DNA from: Telmatospirillum sp.
GTDB lineage: Bacteria > Pseudomonadota > Alphaproteobacteria > Rhodospirillales > Magnetospirillaceae
Assembly (NCBI GenBank): GCA_031291415.1
Contig: JARLJB010000357.1
Span: forward strand, 1 to 52,854
Length of the DNA: 52,854 nucleotides
Direction: 5' to 3'
Part shown: piece by piece, positions 9,674-18,021 of the stretch
Numbering within the stretch: the stretch's first letter is position 1
Layout: each line of letters starts with the position of its first letter
Made by a program: the position numbers and the translations under genes
The notes under the pieces: generated by a model
Databases searched by the model: none
What the model saw: only the letters and a program-made list of their open reading frames with translations
What the model was told of the DNA's origin: nothing

Positions 9674-10038
9674 CCATGACGAATTCTTCCGAGCCGGTCG
9701 CCCGGGCCGGCGAACCTTTGGGCGGCGGCATCACGCCGGCCTCCAAGGAAGAGGTGATCGAGGCGCTGCAAACGGTTTACGATCCGGAGATCGCGGTCAA
9801 TATCTACGACCTCGGCCTCATCTACGAGCTTGATGTCGACAACGACGGATCAGTGGCCATCGAAATGACTTTGACGGCGCCGAGTTGTCCGGTGGCTGGC
9901 GCCCTGCCGCAACAGGTCGCCGACGTCGCCGCGACCGTCAAGGGCGTTGGCGACGTATCGGTGGCGCTGGTCTGGGATCCGCCATGGACCATGGAAAACA
10001 TGTCCCCCGACGCCAGATTGGCTCTCAATCTGTCCTGA
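9670..10038 (+). CDS. sufT: SufT / MIP18-family (DUF59) Fe-S assembly factor
   Basis: A 122-residue protein consisting mainly of one DUF59 domain (residues about 22-115): EEVIEALQTVYDPEIAVNIYDLGLIYE, the conserved SCPVAG cysteine segment in TLTAPSCPVAGALP, and VWDPPWTMENMS. SUF-linked members assist maturation of Fe-S proteins, especially under high demand. It is the last gene of the coupled suf operon. No A-type carrier (sufA/erpA) follows. Confidence 0.9.
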   Translation: MTMTNSSEPVARAGEPLGGGITPASKEEVIEALQTVYDPEIAVNIYDLGLIYELDVDNDGSVAIEMTLTAPSCPVAGALPQQVADVAATVKGVGDVSVALVWDPPWTMENMSPDARLALNLS

Positions 10039-10130
10039 TATGCCGGCGACGTGTCGGCGCGTGAGGCATTCGCGCTCGCCATATTCCATGCCATGAAGTT
10101 GAGAATTCCAAAGCTCGCGGGAAGCGTTTG

Positions 10131-10718
10131 ATGGGCGATGACTTAAACGACCTGCTCGCTCGCATTCGCGCCTGTCGGGCGTGCGAGCCGAAATTGCCTT
10201 TGGGACCTCGGCCAATTCCTGTCGCCGACGCCCGCGCCCGCATTCTAGTCGCCGGCCAGGCCCCGGGAAAACGCGTCCACGAGTCCGGTGTCGCCTGGAA
10301 CGACGCCAGCGGGAAACGATTGCGAGAGTGGTTGGGACTCTCCGAAGAGCAGTTTTACGACCCCGCCGACGTGGCACTGGTGCCGATGGGGTTTTGCTAC
10401 CCTGGGACCGGCGCTTCCGGCGATAATCCTCCAACACCGGACTGCCGCCGGTTATGGCACGATGTCCTGTTCCAGCACCTGCCAAACCTGCGTCTAAAGA
10501 TCATCATCGGCCAATATGCCCAGGCCTACCATCTGGCGGAGAGAGCGAAGGCGACTCTGACGGAGACGGTCGCCGCGTGGAGGGAATACGCGACGGCGAT
10601 CTATCCCATTCCTCACCCAAGCCCCCGGAATCAGATGTGGTTGAACCGAAATCCATGGTTCAAGAGCGAACTGGTTCCGGACATGCAGGCGTCGGTGCTG
10701 GCGGCGCTCCACAAATGA
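10131..10718 (+). CDS. uracil-DNA glycosylase family protein
   Basis: A 195-residue protein of the uracil-DNA-glycosylase superfamily (COG1573-like). Motif 1 is visible as ILVAGQAPGKRVHESG with the GQAPG water-activating loop, the segment ALVPMGFCYPG follows, and motif 2 is the HPSPRNQMW DNA-intercalation loop. An N-terminal RACRACEPKLP resembles Fe-S-cluster members, but I count only two cysteines there and cannot claim a cluster. It probably removes damaged or deaminated bases; the exact substrate is not predictable. It starts about 90 bp after sufT. The 3' end overlaps the convergent AhpD-like gene by 59 bp. Confidence 0.82.
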   Translation: MGDDLNDLLARIRACRACEPKLPLGPRPIPVADARARILVAGQAPGKRVHESGVAWNDASGKRLREWLGLSEEQFYDPADVALVPMGFCYPGTGASGDNPPTPDCRRLWHDVLFQHLPNLRLKIIIGQYAQAYHLAERAKATLTETVAAWREYATAIYPIPHPSPRNQMWLNRNPWFKSELVPDMQASVLAALHK

Positions 10719-11154
10719 TCTGCGGCGGTGTGCGCGAACTGATCATCAGACGGTTCCATGCGTTGATTTCCGCCACGGCAAAAGAAAGACCGGCAATTTC
10801 ATCTGTCGAGAACTGGTCGCAGACCTGCGCATAGACGTCGTCGGCGACGTCGCCGCCGGTGAGATGGGTCAAGGCTTCCGCCCATGCCAACGCCGCCCTT
10901 TCCTTTGCATCGAAAACCGGCGCCTCGCGCCAGGCGACCAGCAAATGCATCTGGTCGTCGGTGATTCCCTGCTGGCGGGCCAGCGGCACGTGCATGGCCA
11001 GGCAGAACGCACAGCCATTGATCTGTGACACACGGAGTCTCACCAATTCCACCAGACCGAGATCGAGACCGCTGTTCTGCACATAGGAATGCACGCCAAG
11101 CATCGCCTTGTATCCGGCCGGGGCCACAGTCGTAACATCGAAGCGCTGTTCCAT
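10660..11154 (-). CDS. carboxymuconolactone decarboxylase/AhpD-like alkylhydroperoxidase
   Basis: A 164-residue AhpD-fold protein. The redox motif CAFCLAMH (CxxCxxxH) near residue 49 sits at the usual place after the LVRLRVSQING helix, and DAKERAALAWAEALT is the second conserved helix. Members reduce organic hydroperoxides or carry out carboxymuconolactone-type chemistry; the pair of cysteines favours peroxidase/disulfide activity. ATG at 11154 follows AGGA and is preferred over the TTG at 11160. The final 18 or so residues (rich in Pro and Ala) extend past the normal family end and are encoded in the overlap with the convergent glycosylase gene. It is divergent from a MocR regulator that probably controls it. 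Confidence 0.85.
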   Translation of the reverse strand: MEQRFDVTTVAPAGYKAMLGVHSYVQNSGLDLGLVELVRLRVSQINGCAFCLAMHVPLARQQGITDDQMHLLVAWREAPVFDAKERAALAWAEALTHLTGGDVADDVYAQVCDQFSTDEIAGLSFAVAEINAWNRLMISSRTPPQIICGAPPAPTPACPEPVRS

Positions 11155-11244
11155 TTCCAATCCTAGCTCAAGAAAGTTGGGATTCCGGCGCCGTCGCGAC
11201 AGGGCGCCGAGAACCTTAACTGCGCGTCATGATGCGGGCGATCC

Positions 11245-11286
11245 GGTACAAAAAATAGAACCAGGAAACGATATTTTTTCTGTACC
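11245..11286. promoter_or_regulatory. predicted MocR operator between AhpD-like gene and regulator
   Basis: GGTACAAAAAATA at 11245-11257 and TATTTTTTCTGTACC at 11272-11286 are inverted copies with one base inserted in the second. The right half ends 2 bp before the regulator's first ATG (11289), so bound protein would cover its start region. MocR proteins typically bind such repeats and control the divergent gene. Confidence 0.55.
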
Positions 11287-11288
11287 AT

Positions 11289-12743
11289 ATGTCCATGCAG
11301 ATCGACCTTCAAATCGACCGCCAGGCACGACCGTCGCTCACGGAACAAATTTGTACGGCTGTCCGCGCCGCCATCGCCGATGGCCGGCTCCTGCCGGGTG
11401 CCCGCCTGCCGTCGTGGCGCGACCTCGCCGCCCAGCTTGGTGTCGCCCGCGGCACGGTCCGTCTGGCCTACGATCGTCTGGCCGATGAACAATTGATCGC
11501 CAGCGCCGGCGCGGCGGGGACCTATGTCGCGGCCGCCCGTCACGCAATCCATCCAACCGTTCCAGCGGTTCCTGCCGAACAGCCGTCATCTCTGCCGGGA
11601 TCGCCGGTCGGGCCGGCCATTTTCCAGCTTGGTGTTCCCGCTCTCGACGTCTTTCCGACCAAGACCTGGTCGCGTATTCTTGTCCGCGCCGGCCGTGCGG
11701 CGGCCGCACGGCCGGTCGGTTATCCCGATGCCCGTGGGGAAGCGACCCTGCGCCGGGAACTCGCCGCCAGTCTTGCGCTCTCACGCTGCATCAGTTGCGT
11801 GCCCGCGCAAATCTTCGTCACCACCGGATACGCCGGCGCGCTGGGAGTGGCGCTCCGCGTCCTGCAAGGCGATGGCACGCAATGCTGGATGGAGGAACCG
11901 GGCTATCCCTTGGCCCGTCACGCGCTCGGACTGGCGGGCATTCATCCGGTTCCGGTACCGGTCGACAGCGAGGGATTGGACGTCGCCGCCGGCATTGCCG
12001 CGGCGCCGACGGCGACATTGGCATTGGTCACCGCCGGACAGCAGGCGCCACTCGGATACACGCTCTCCCTGAGACGGCGCCTCGCCCTGTTTGAATGGGC
12101 GACGCGAAACAACGCCTGGATCATCGAGGACGATTACCTGGGAGAACTGCAGCTGAAGGGACGCGCCGCGCCAGCGCTCAGTTCCCAGGATCCGGCCGGA
12201 CGCGTTCTCCACATCGGGACCTTCAGCAAGACCATCAACCCGGCCTTGCGCCTGGGCTTCCTGGTTGTTCCACAGGCACTTGTGGCACGTGTCGCCGAAT
12301 TGGTCGGCGCACTCGCCCCGGCCCCGGCCCCTCTCCTGCAGCATGCCGTGGCCGAATTCCTGCGCGACGGCCATTTCCTGCGCCATCTTCGCCACATGAA
12401 ACGGGTATACGCTGAACGCCGGGACCTGCTTTGCCGCTATCTGACCGACGCGCAGATCGACCACTCGGTCGCCGGACTCGCCGTATTGCAGCCCCTGCCT
12501 TGTGGCGCCGACGATATCGGGATCGCCCGTATGGCTCGTGACGCGGGCCTGTCTCCCGTCCCCCTGTCGCCCTGGTACGGTCGTCCTGAAAACGCGCCGG
12601 CCGGCTTGCTGCTTGGCGTGACCAATCTGCCGGAGGACCGGGTCGCCGAATGCTGTCGCCGCCTGACCGATGTCATCAAGCGCGCTCAAGACGGCACCAG
12701 GAGGCGAACCGTTGATACCGGAAGTATCACATTGGCGCCATGA
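11289..12743 (+). CDS. MocR/PdxR-type GntR regulator with aminotransferase domain
   Basis: A 484-residue fusion of an N-terminal GntR winged helix (residues about 10-80; PSWRDLAAQLGVARGTVRLAYDRLADEQLI) and a class I aminotransferase-like domain (about 110-470). The PLP lysine is in GTFSKTINPALRLGF and the ED-DYLGEL turn is present. Such proteins sense PLP or an amino-compound aldimine and regulate a neighbouring gene, here most likely the divergent AhpD-like gene. No Shine-Dalgarno precedes 11289 or the ATG at 11295, suggesting a leaderless or nearly leaderless message. The 3' end overlaps the convergent copD by 17 bp. Confidence 0.88.
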   Translation: MSMQIDLQIDRQARPSLTEQICTAVRAAIADGRLLPGARLPSWRDLAAQLGVARGTVRLAYDRLADEQLIASAGAAGTYVAAARHAIHPTVPAVPAEQPSSLPGSPVGPAIFQLGVPALDVFPTKTWSRILVRAGRAAAARPVGYPDARGEATLRRELAASLALSRCISCVPAQIFVTTGYAGALGVALRVLQGDGTQCWMEEPGYPLARHALGLAGIHPVPVPVDSEGLDVAAGIAAAPTATLALVTAGQQAPLGYTLSLRRRLALFEWATRNNAWIIEDDYLGELQLKGRAAPALSSQDPAGRVLHIGTFSKTINPALRLGFLVVPQALVARVAELVGALAPAPAPLLQHAVAEFLRDGHFLRHLRHMKRVYAERRDLLCRYLTDAQIDHSVAGLAVLQPLPCGADDIGIARMARDAGLSPVPLSPWYGRPENAPAGLLLGVTNLPEDRVAECCRRLTDVIKRAQDGTRRRTVDTGSITLAP

Positions 12744-13596
12744 TGCCGAGAGCGCTCACGAGACCGATCACGCCGATGCCAAGGACCACTTCCAGGAGCG
12801 TGGCCGTTCGAAGAAGTCTGAAAGCGTTGGAGCGGCCACCCAACCGGGGAACCAGGATGTAGCGGTTGACGATGGCCAATCCGATCATAGCGGCGACGCA
12901 GCAAATCTTGACGATCAGGATGACCAAATAGGGCCGCGAGAGGCTGGTGCGATCGAGCACCAGGTATGTGTTGACGATGCCGGTAAGGATAATGATGGCG
13001 ACAGCGAAATGACCGAGACGGGAAAAACGGCGAAGAGTGATGACAGCCGCCGACCGAAGGGCCGGATCCGATAGCTTTGGAAGCAGAATCAGCAGGGGGA
13101 CAAGCGAACCCAGCCAGAAACCGGCGGCCCAAAGATGCAGCAGATGGCTCCCTCTGCTCACCCAGCCCAGTCCGCCTTCTTGCATGACGGCATGACCGAC
13201 GAACCCCAGGCTCCCGAGGAGGAGTGCCGATAAGACAGCAGTCAACGGCCAGCGATCGTGACGGCCGGTCGCCAATAGGCCGAGGAAGAAAACAGTGCAG
13301 ATGAGACGCCACTGCCAGACTCTGCCAAATTCAGTATCGAACAGCACTGCGACGATGGTGTCGCCATCCCACGTGTCCCGCCAGCCTGCCCCCATGCCGC
13401 CCGCCATCAGTGCCAACCAGGCCAGAGCCGTGCCGAAGACAACGGGAATCGCCAGACCGGCACCCCACCGAAGCGGCTGGTCGAGCGCCCTGGCAACCGC
13501 CGTCGGTGCCAGCCACCACTGGAAGATGCTGGCACCGAACAGGAAGATCGCCGCCCCGTAATGAAACAGGCGGCACAAGACGAGAGCGTCGTCCAC
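12727..13596 (-). CDS. copD: copper transport membrane protein CopD
   Basis: A 289-residue inner-membrane protein with about eight transmembrane helices and the CopD/YebZ conserved histidines: LFHYGAAIFLFG in helix 1, GHAVMQ, and SHLLHLWAAGFWLGSLVPL. CopD receives copper from periplasmic CopC and moves it to the cytosol. It lies 7 bp after copC and ends the copper cluster. The start codon is GTG, with AGGCGG four to five bases upstream. Confidence 0.9.
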   Translation of the reverse strand: MDDALVLCRLFHYGAAIFLFGASIFQWWLAPTAVARALDQPLRWGAGLAIPVVFGTALAWLALMAGGMGAGWRDTWDGDTIVAVLFDTEFGRVWQWRLICTVFFLGLLATGRHDRWPLTAVLSALLLGSLGFVGHAVMQEGGLGWVSRGSHLLHLWAAGFWLGSLVPLLILLPKLSDPALRSAAVITLRRFSRLGHFAVAIIILTGIVNTYLVLDRTSLSRPYLVILIVKICCVAAMIGLAIVNRYILVPRLGGRSNAFRLLRTATLLEVVLGIGVIGLVSALGIMAPM

Positions 13597-13603
13597 CGGC
13601 CGC

Positions 13604-13990
13604 CTAGTTCATCGACTCGAAACTATACTCCCCCTTGGTCTTATGACCATCGGTTGAGACCACTTCCCAGTCGACCGTGTATTTTCCATCCTCCAGCGGG
13701 GCGGCGAGCGGCACGATCAGCAGTTTGTCGTCGTGCGGATCAAGCTTGACCACACCGGTCGCGACGGCTTTCTTGTTCGACCCGGCAAGCGTCACTTTGG
13801 CGAATTTCAGTTCGATCCCCTCGGAGAACTGGAGACGAAGTTCGGTCGGGGCCGGCATCGCCATGTCGTTGGCTGCGGGGGCCGAGGAGACCAGATGCGC
13901 GTGCGCGAAAGCCGGATTGGCGCAAGCAAACGAGAGCAGCAAGGCGGTCAGAAAGATCTGCAGATCTCTACGCAACATGATGAGGAACAT
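13604..13990 (-). CDS. copC: periplasmic copper-binding protein CopC
   Basis: A 128-residue exported protein with a signal peptide cleaved after PAFA, leaving His30 as the mature N-terminus (HAHLVSSAPA). The Cu(II) site residues of CopC are present: the N-terminal His and the Asp114/His116 pair in STDGHKTKG. The methionine-rich Cu(I) loop of Pseudomonas CopC is absent, so it looks like the single-Cu(II)-site class. It probably hands copper to CopD, encoded 7 bp downstream. ATG at 13990 follows AAAGGA; ATG at 13978 is possible. Confidence 0.92.
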   Translation of the reverse strand: MFLIMLRRDLQIFLTALLLSFACANPAFAHAHLVSSAPAANDMAMPAPTELRLQFSEGIELKFAKVTLAGSNKKAVATGVVKLDPHDDKLLIVPLAAPLEDGKYTVDWEVVSTDGHKTKGEYSFESMN

Positions 13991-14076
13991 GATTCAAATC
14001 CTTTAGGTTGTGGGGAAGAGAACGCCATCGTCCGGCCTCGTGCCGATCTGCTGGCGACTTGTCGACGACCAAGGCA

Positions 14077-14829
14077 TCATCGATACTCAAACGGCAGGGT
14101 GAAGGACAGTCGTCCGGCCAATCCATCAGGGGGACGCGGAAATGGTGCAGCCGCATGTATCGTTTCAAGCGTGAGCCGATCCAATGTGGGGCTTCCGCTC
14201 GATCGCTCAAGCCGGACATCCAACAAATCGCCATCCGGCGATAAAACGAGCAAAACCGAAACGACGCCATGGTCGAGGACACGCCGCCCAGGCTTATGCG
14301 CGACGATCTGCGTCCACACCACTTGCCCGTAAAGCAGCAAGGGATCGGCCTCCGGTTCGGCGGATGCGGAGCTCATCGATGCCGTTTGCGCAGCGGGATC
14401 GGCAAGGGAGGCGTCCTGCAGGTCATCCGTTTGCGGCGGCCTGTCCTCCGGAACCGCCGTTGTCGACGCCTGTCGCGTGACGGGATGCGAACGGAGATGG
14501 TCCAACGGCTTCTGACGGTGAGGAGTCTCGAGCACGGGAGTCGCCGTCTGAGGCGGCGAGACAACTGTCTCGGGACCAGGAAGCGATGCCGAGACCAACT
14601 CCACCACCACTCCATCGACCGGCGCCTCGCTCGGATCTCGCGCGTTCGGACGCTCGAGCAATCCGACGATCAATCCGGCATGCAGGGTGAACGACACCAA
14701 TGCCGCTCGGATCAACAGAGGCACGGCACGGGACCCGGCACTCCCGCCGGTCGAGAAAGACGGCTGAGCAAAACGGTGCGACACGATATCCGCCCGCCAC
14801 GCAATGTCCGCGTCCCGCGCCGCGCTCAT
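14077..14829 (-). CDS. TonB-family energy transducer
   Basis: A 250-residue TonB-like protein: cytoplasmic N-terminus, a single transmembrane segment near residues 37-58 (VPLLIRAALVSFTLHAGLIV with the SxxxH feature), a Pro/Ser/Asp-rich periplasmic linker, and a C-terminal TonB domain (about 175-250; VVSVLLVLSPDGDLLDVRLERSSG). It couples proton-motive force through ExbBD to an outer-membrane receptor. Its ATG overlaps the receptor stop codon by one base (TGATG), so it is dedicated to that receptor. No exbB/exbD is in the window. The upstream in-frame extension overlaps the receptor gene and is rejected. Confidence 0.87.
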   Translation of the reverse strand: MSAARDADIAWRADIVSHRFAQPSFSTGGSAGSRAVPLLIRAALVSFTLHAGLIVGLLERPNARDPSEAPVDGVVVELVSASLPGPETVVSPPQTATPVLETPHRQKPLDHLRSHPVTRQASTTAVPEDRPPQTDDLQDASLADPAAQTASMSSASAEPEADPLLLYGQVVWTQIVAHKPGRRVLDHGVVSVLLVLSPDGDLLDVRLERSSGSPTLDRLTLETIHAAAPFPRPPDGLAGRLSFTLPFEYR

Positions 14830-16997
14830 CAGAAGCGGACCGTCGCGCCGGCGTTGAACGACCTGCCGGCTGCCGGCACAGCCCCCATGGCGGCCGAGGT
14901 ATTGGTCGCCCGCCAATAGGAGACATAAGCCCCACCGTTGGGATCGTAATACTGCTTGTCGAACAGGTTATCGATGCCGAGGGCAACGGTGAGATTCTGC
15001 CATTGGTAGGAAGTTCGCCAGTTGACGATGGCAAAACCGGGTGTCGTATGCTCGTTTTGCAGGGGATTGGTCACCGACTTGTCATTGACCAGTTTGAGTT
15101 CTATGGCGCTGTTCCAACTGCCCAAACGGTGTTCCAGACTGACCTGGGCGTTGATCGGCTGCATGCGATAAAGGCGGTTGCCGTTGTCGATTTGCATGCC
15201 TTTTGCCCAGCCGGCGGTTGCCGTCAGATCGAGATCTCCCCAGGCGTCGTCTTTCGCCAATGATTTGGATCCGGAAAGATCGAAACCGAAAAGCTGGGAA
15301 TCATGGTTGGCGAAGCGCAGCAGATTGATGCCGGGCGTCGATGTTTTTCCTAGATTGTCGACACCGATATAGTCCTGCACATAAGTGTAATAAGGCGTGA
15401 TCTTGATGTCCCAGGTCCGGCGGGCGGCATCGTGCCAGCCGGTACTGATGCTGACGGTGTTGGCGACTTCCGGCTTGAGATTGATATTTCCGACGTATTC
15501 GGCGCCATTGCCAAACCAGTTGATCATGCTGGCCGCCATACCGCCGGTCGACCAGGCGTAGCGCTCGTAAAGATTAGGAGACCGCGTCTTGCGGGCGACG
15601 CCGAATTCCTCGGTGTTGGTCGGCGAGGCATCGAAACGGGTCGTCGCCGTCGCATCGAAATTGACGTCGGTCTTTTGGTGTTTCTGGGCATTGAACGCCG
15701 CCGCATCCATCCCGTAGTTGGCCATCATGTTGTTCGAATAGCCCGCCACGTTGCCGGTATCCGTGGTGACGGTGTCGTTGCGCAGGCCGACCAGCGACGA
15801 CCACCGCGTGTCCCATTTTCTTTCCCACTCGACGAAAGTGCCGGCTTGATCACGACGCCCCTGATCGACGTTGAGGAACGCATTCGGGCTCATCATGCCA
15901 TTGGCCACACGACTGATGGGCGGCCACCAATCATTCAGACGATAGAGGTGATATTCGTTGCCGATCCGCAAAATGTCGTCTCTGCCGATCGGCAGCTCCG
16001 CCTTGAGGGAATATCCGGCGTCGGTGGCGTTGGTATCCATCGGCATATGGCCGGTGGTATTGCGTTCCCCGGCAAGAAAATCCATCTCGTGCTTGGCATT
16101 TTGCCAATAGACTTTGCCCTCGATCCGGCCCCATTCGTAGTTTCCACTGTAGCCAGCATTCAAGTAATTGCTGGTATTGCCGGTCAAGTCCATGCGGGCA
16201 TTCGGGAAACCTTCGTAGGGCGTCAACTGGTGACCAGCGCGTACCACCAGATCCGCATCGTCCGTCCGCGCCGCCAGCACAGCATTGTGGCTTTGGTTCT
16301 CGAACTTGCTGGCCAGGATCCGATCTCCGTCTCCGTCGTGGGAATCCCGGGCCCGGGTCCAGGAACCGCTATAGCCGACGCTGACGTTTTCACTGGCCGC
16401 CGCCACCTCGCCGCTCGTTCCGATTTGTCGATTGATGCTGCGGAAAGAGGTGGTGACCGCTCCGTGAGCGGTGACCACCTCGCCGGGATTGGCGAACAAC
16501 GGAGGCGTCGGGTCGACGGTGATGGTGCCGCCGATGCTGTCGCCACCAAGGCTGACCGGACTGATGCCGGCCACAACCGCCACATGGCCGAGGCTGCCGG
16601 GCGCGATATAGGACAACGCGGGATTCATGTGGTTCGGGCAGGCCGACGTCAGCGGCACGCCATCGACCAGGGTTTTGTTGCGATCGTCGGACAGGCCGTG
16701 GACGATCGGCAGGCTCGATATGCCGCCGCCGGTCGCCAGACCGACACCCGGCAAGCCGGACAGAAGTCCGGCCGTGTTGCCGGTTTCGAAAATGCTTTTG
16801 GCATCGATCTGCCGTCTTTCGATGCTGCCGCTATCGAGCGGGCAGGTCAAATCCGGCGAGACATCGACGGCGACAGGCGGCAGAGCGGTCGGAATGGCCA
16901 ATTCTTCGGCCATGACGGCCGATATCGAGATCGGCATAGCCATGGCCAATACCGTCCCGGCCCGCCACAACTGAATGCTGAGTGGTTGCAAAGTCAT
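14829..16997 (-). CDS. TonB-dependent outer-membrane copper receptor (OprC/NosA-like)
   Basis: A 722-residue TonB-dependent receptor: signal peptide to about residue 30, plug domain (SIFETGNTAGLLSGLPGVGLATGG; TLVDGVPLTSACPNHMNPAL; the GGDSIGGTI end), and a 22-strand barrel ending in ...AGATVRF. The SACPNHMNP loop and the many methionines and histidines facing the pore (for example NTTGHMPMDTN) agree with the copper-receptor subfamily represented by OprC and NosA. Genomic context (DUF2946, TonB, CopC, CopD) supports copper. ATG at 16997 is chosen because it places the signal peptide at the N-terminus; a frame of 21 more codons is open upstream. Confidence 0.88.
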   Translation of the reverse strand: MTLQPLSIQLWRAGTVLAMAMPISISAVMAEELAIPTALPPVAVDVSPDLTCPLDSGSIERRQIDAKSIFETGNTAGLLSGLPGVGLATGGGISSLPIVHGLSDDRNKTLVDGVPLTSACPNHMNPALSYIAPGSLGHVAVVAGISPVSLGGDSIGGTITVDPTPPLFANPGEVVTAHGAVTTSFRSINRQIGTSGEVAAASENVSVGYSGSWTRARDSHDGDGDRILASKFENQSHNAVLAARTDDADLVVRAGHQLTPYEGFPNARMDLTGNTSNYLNAGYSGNYEWGRIEGKVYWQNAKHEMDFLAGERNTTGHMPMDTNATDAGYSLKAELPIGRDDILRIGNEYHLYRLNDWWPPISRVANGMMSPNAFLNVDQGRRDQAGTFVEWERKWDTRWSSLVGLRNDTVTTDTGNVAGYSNNMMANYGMDAAAFNAQKHQKTDVNFDATATTRFDASPTNTEEFGVARKTRSPNLYERYAWSTGGMAASMINWFGNGAEYVGNINLKPEVANTVSISTGWHDAARRTWDIKITPYYTYVQDYIGVDNLGKTSTPGINLLRFANHDSQLFGFDLSGSKSLAKDDAWGDLDLTATAGWAKGMQIDNGNRLYRMQPINAQVSLEHRLGSWNSAIELKLVNDKSVTNPLQNEHTTPGFAIVNWRTSYQWQNLTVALGIDNLFDKQYYDPNGGAYVSYWRATNTSAAMGAVPAAGRSFNAGATVRF

Positions 16998-17148
16998 CTG
17001 AGTGTTTCCCCCGAAGCGGCGCGCAACCGCTCCCACGCTCCTGGCAACGACCGCGATCAAAGCGTGTCGAAGCCCTGGAACGACTGACAGAACTCAGCCG
17101 TTTCCGCCGCGAGATGGCGGGGAGACGGCAATGATCGGTGGTCAGAGT

Positions 17149-17595
17149 TCAGACGGAGGGAGGTGCGCGTGGAAAAGACGGGCTGAAGGGGCGGTCCTCG
17201 ACGACGGGCTGAACCGTGGCAAGTGCCGCCACGACGAGGATCAGCCGGTTGGAGTCACCAAGGATCTGCGGCGCCACCGGCAAGGCGGTCGTCCCGTGCA
17301 TCAAGGGCAGGCAAAAGACGCAGAAGTCACTGCCGTCGCGCGACGGGGAAACTGGCTGGCCCGAGCTGTCGACAATCATCAGGCCATGAGTGGTGCAAAA
17401 CTCGACATGCTGGCCAGAGGCCGTCAAGGCTTGTGCGAACAGCGGTTGCGCGGGACGCGCCGGCAGCAAACCGGCAACCAGCAGATTGGCGGCCAACAGA
17501 AGGCAGCCCAGCCAGGCGGAGACAAACCGCCGCATCGATCCGGCCGATGACCGGAGAGCTTGGCCGCTGCGCCTTTCCTGCCGGACCTTTTTCAT
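17149..17595 (-). CDS. DUF2946-family small membrane-anchored protein
   Basis: A 148-residue protein with an N-terminal hydrophobic segment (about 24-46) and a periplasmic cysteine pair in DFCVFCLPLMHG, the mark of DUF2946. Another Cys-His pair (HVEFCTTHG) precedes it. DUF2946 genes are repeatedly found next to copper receptors and cuproenzyme genes, and the Cys/His/Met content fits a copper-binding accessory role, but no biochemical function is established. It is the first gene of the copper cluster, 151 bp ahead of the receptor. ATG at 17595 or the internal ATG at 17535 could be the start. Confidence 0.75.
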   Translation of the reverse strand: MKKVRQERRSGQALRSSAGSMRRFVSAWLGCLLLAANLLVAGLLPARPAQPLFAQALTASGQHVEFCTTHGLMIVDSSGQPVSPSRDGSDFCVFCLPLMHGTTALPVAPQILGDSNRLILVVAALATVQPVVEDRPFSPSFPRAPPSV

Positions 17596-17847
17596 CGCCT
17601 GCGGAACTTCCTAATTCCTGACCTAACGTTCCGGATAGAATTGTAGATCACTTTTATAGATTTGGTGAACTATTGATATTGTCGGCCACGAGCCAAAAGA
17701 TGCGTTTCAGCATATTTCATATGGCGCCGCTCCGACTTGATCTGCATCAAACGATAACTTCACGACCCGACACGAAAAGAACACAGACGGCCCACAAATG
17801 CAATTACGTCGCATTGTCATTTAGTGACCAATCAGGAGGACGGTCTC

Positions 17848-18015
17848 ATGCCAATGAGCCCCTTGCCCACTTCCCACAGAACGTCGCCTCCCGGCGCGCC
17901 GATTGCCGTCGCAAGGCAGTGGTGTCAAGATGCCGAGGCCGGAAGCCTCGCGCTTTTCGGCCGCTGTCCCGATTTGACGCGTCCCCTTGTCCCGGAGGAT
18001 CGCATTGTCCCGTGA
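17848..18015 (+). CDS. proline-rich upstream ORF (candidate leader peptide) of corA
   Basis: A 55-codon ORF with a near-ideal ribosome-binding site (AGGAGGA at 17834-17840, seven bases before ATG). It ends 6 bp before the corA start. Ten of 55 residues are proline, six of them within the first 18 codons (MPMSPLPTSHRTSPPGAP). I do not recognise a family. Proline-rich leaders precede mgtA, mgtC and other magnesium genes in enterobacteria, where translation speed over proline codons senses magnesium, so an analogous role is possible. A 6-bp hairpin (CGAGGC-n5-GCCTCG, 17934-17950) lies inside it. Confidence 0.55.
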   Translation: MPMSPLPTSHRTSPPGAPIAVARQWCQDAEAGSLALFGRCPDLTRPLVPEDRIVP

Positions 18016-18021
18016 AAAAGC

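Noticed and set aside
14830-14916. 29-codon upstream extension of TonB
   Set aside because: It overlaps the receptor coding sequence; the one-base TGATG overlap start is the natural one.
15432-17087. 551-codon plus-strand ORF opposite the TonB-dependent receptor
   Set aside because: Arg/Gly/Asp-rich shadow with no domain features; the minus-strand frame encodes a complete receptor.
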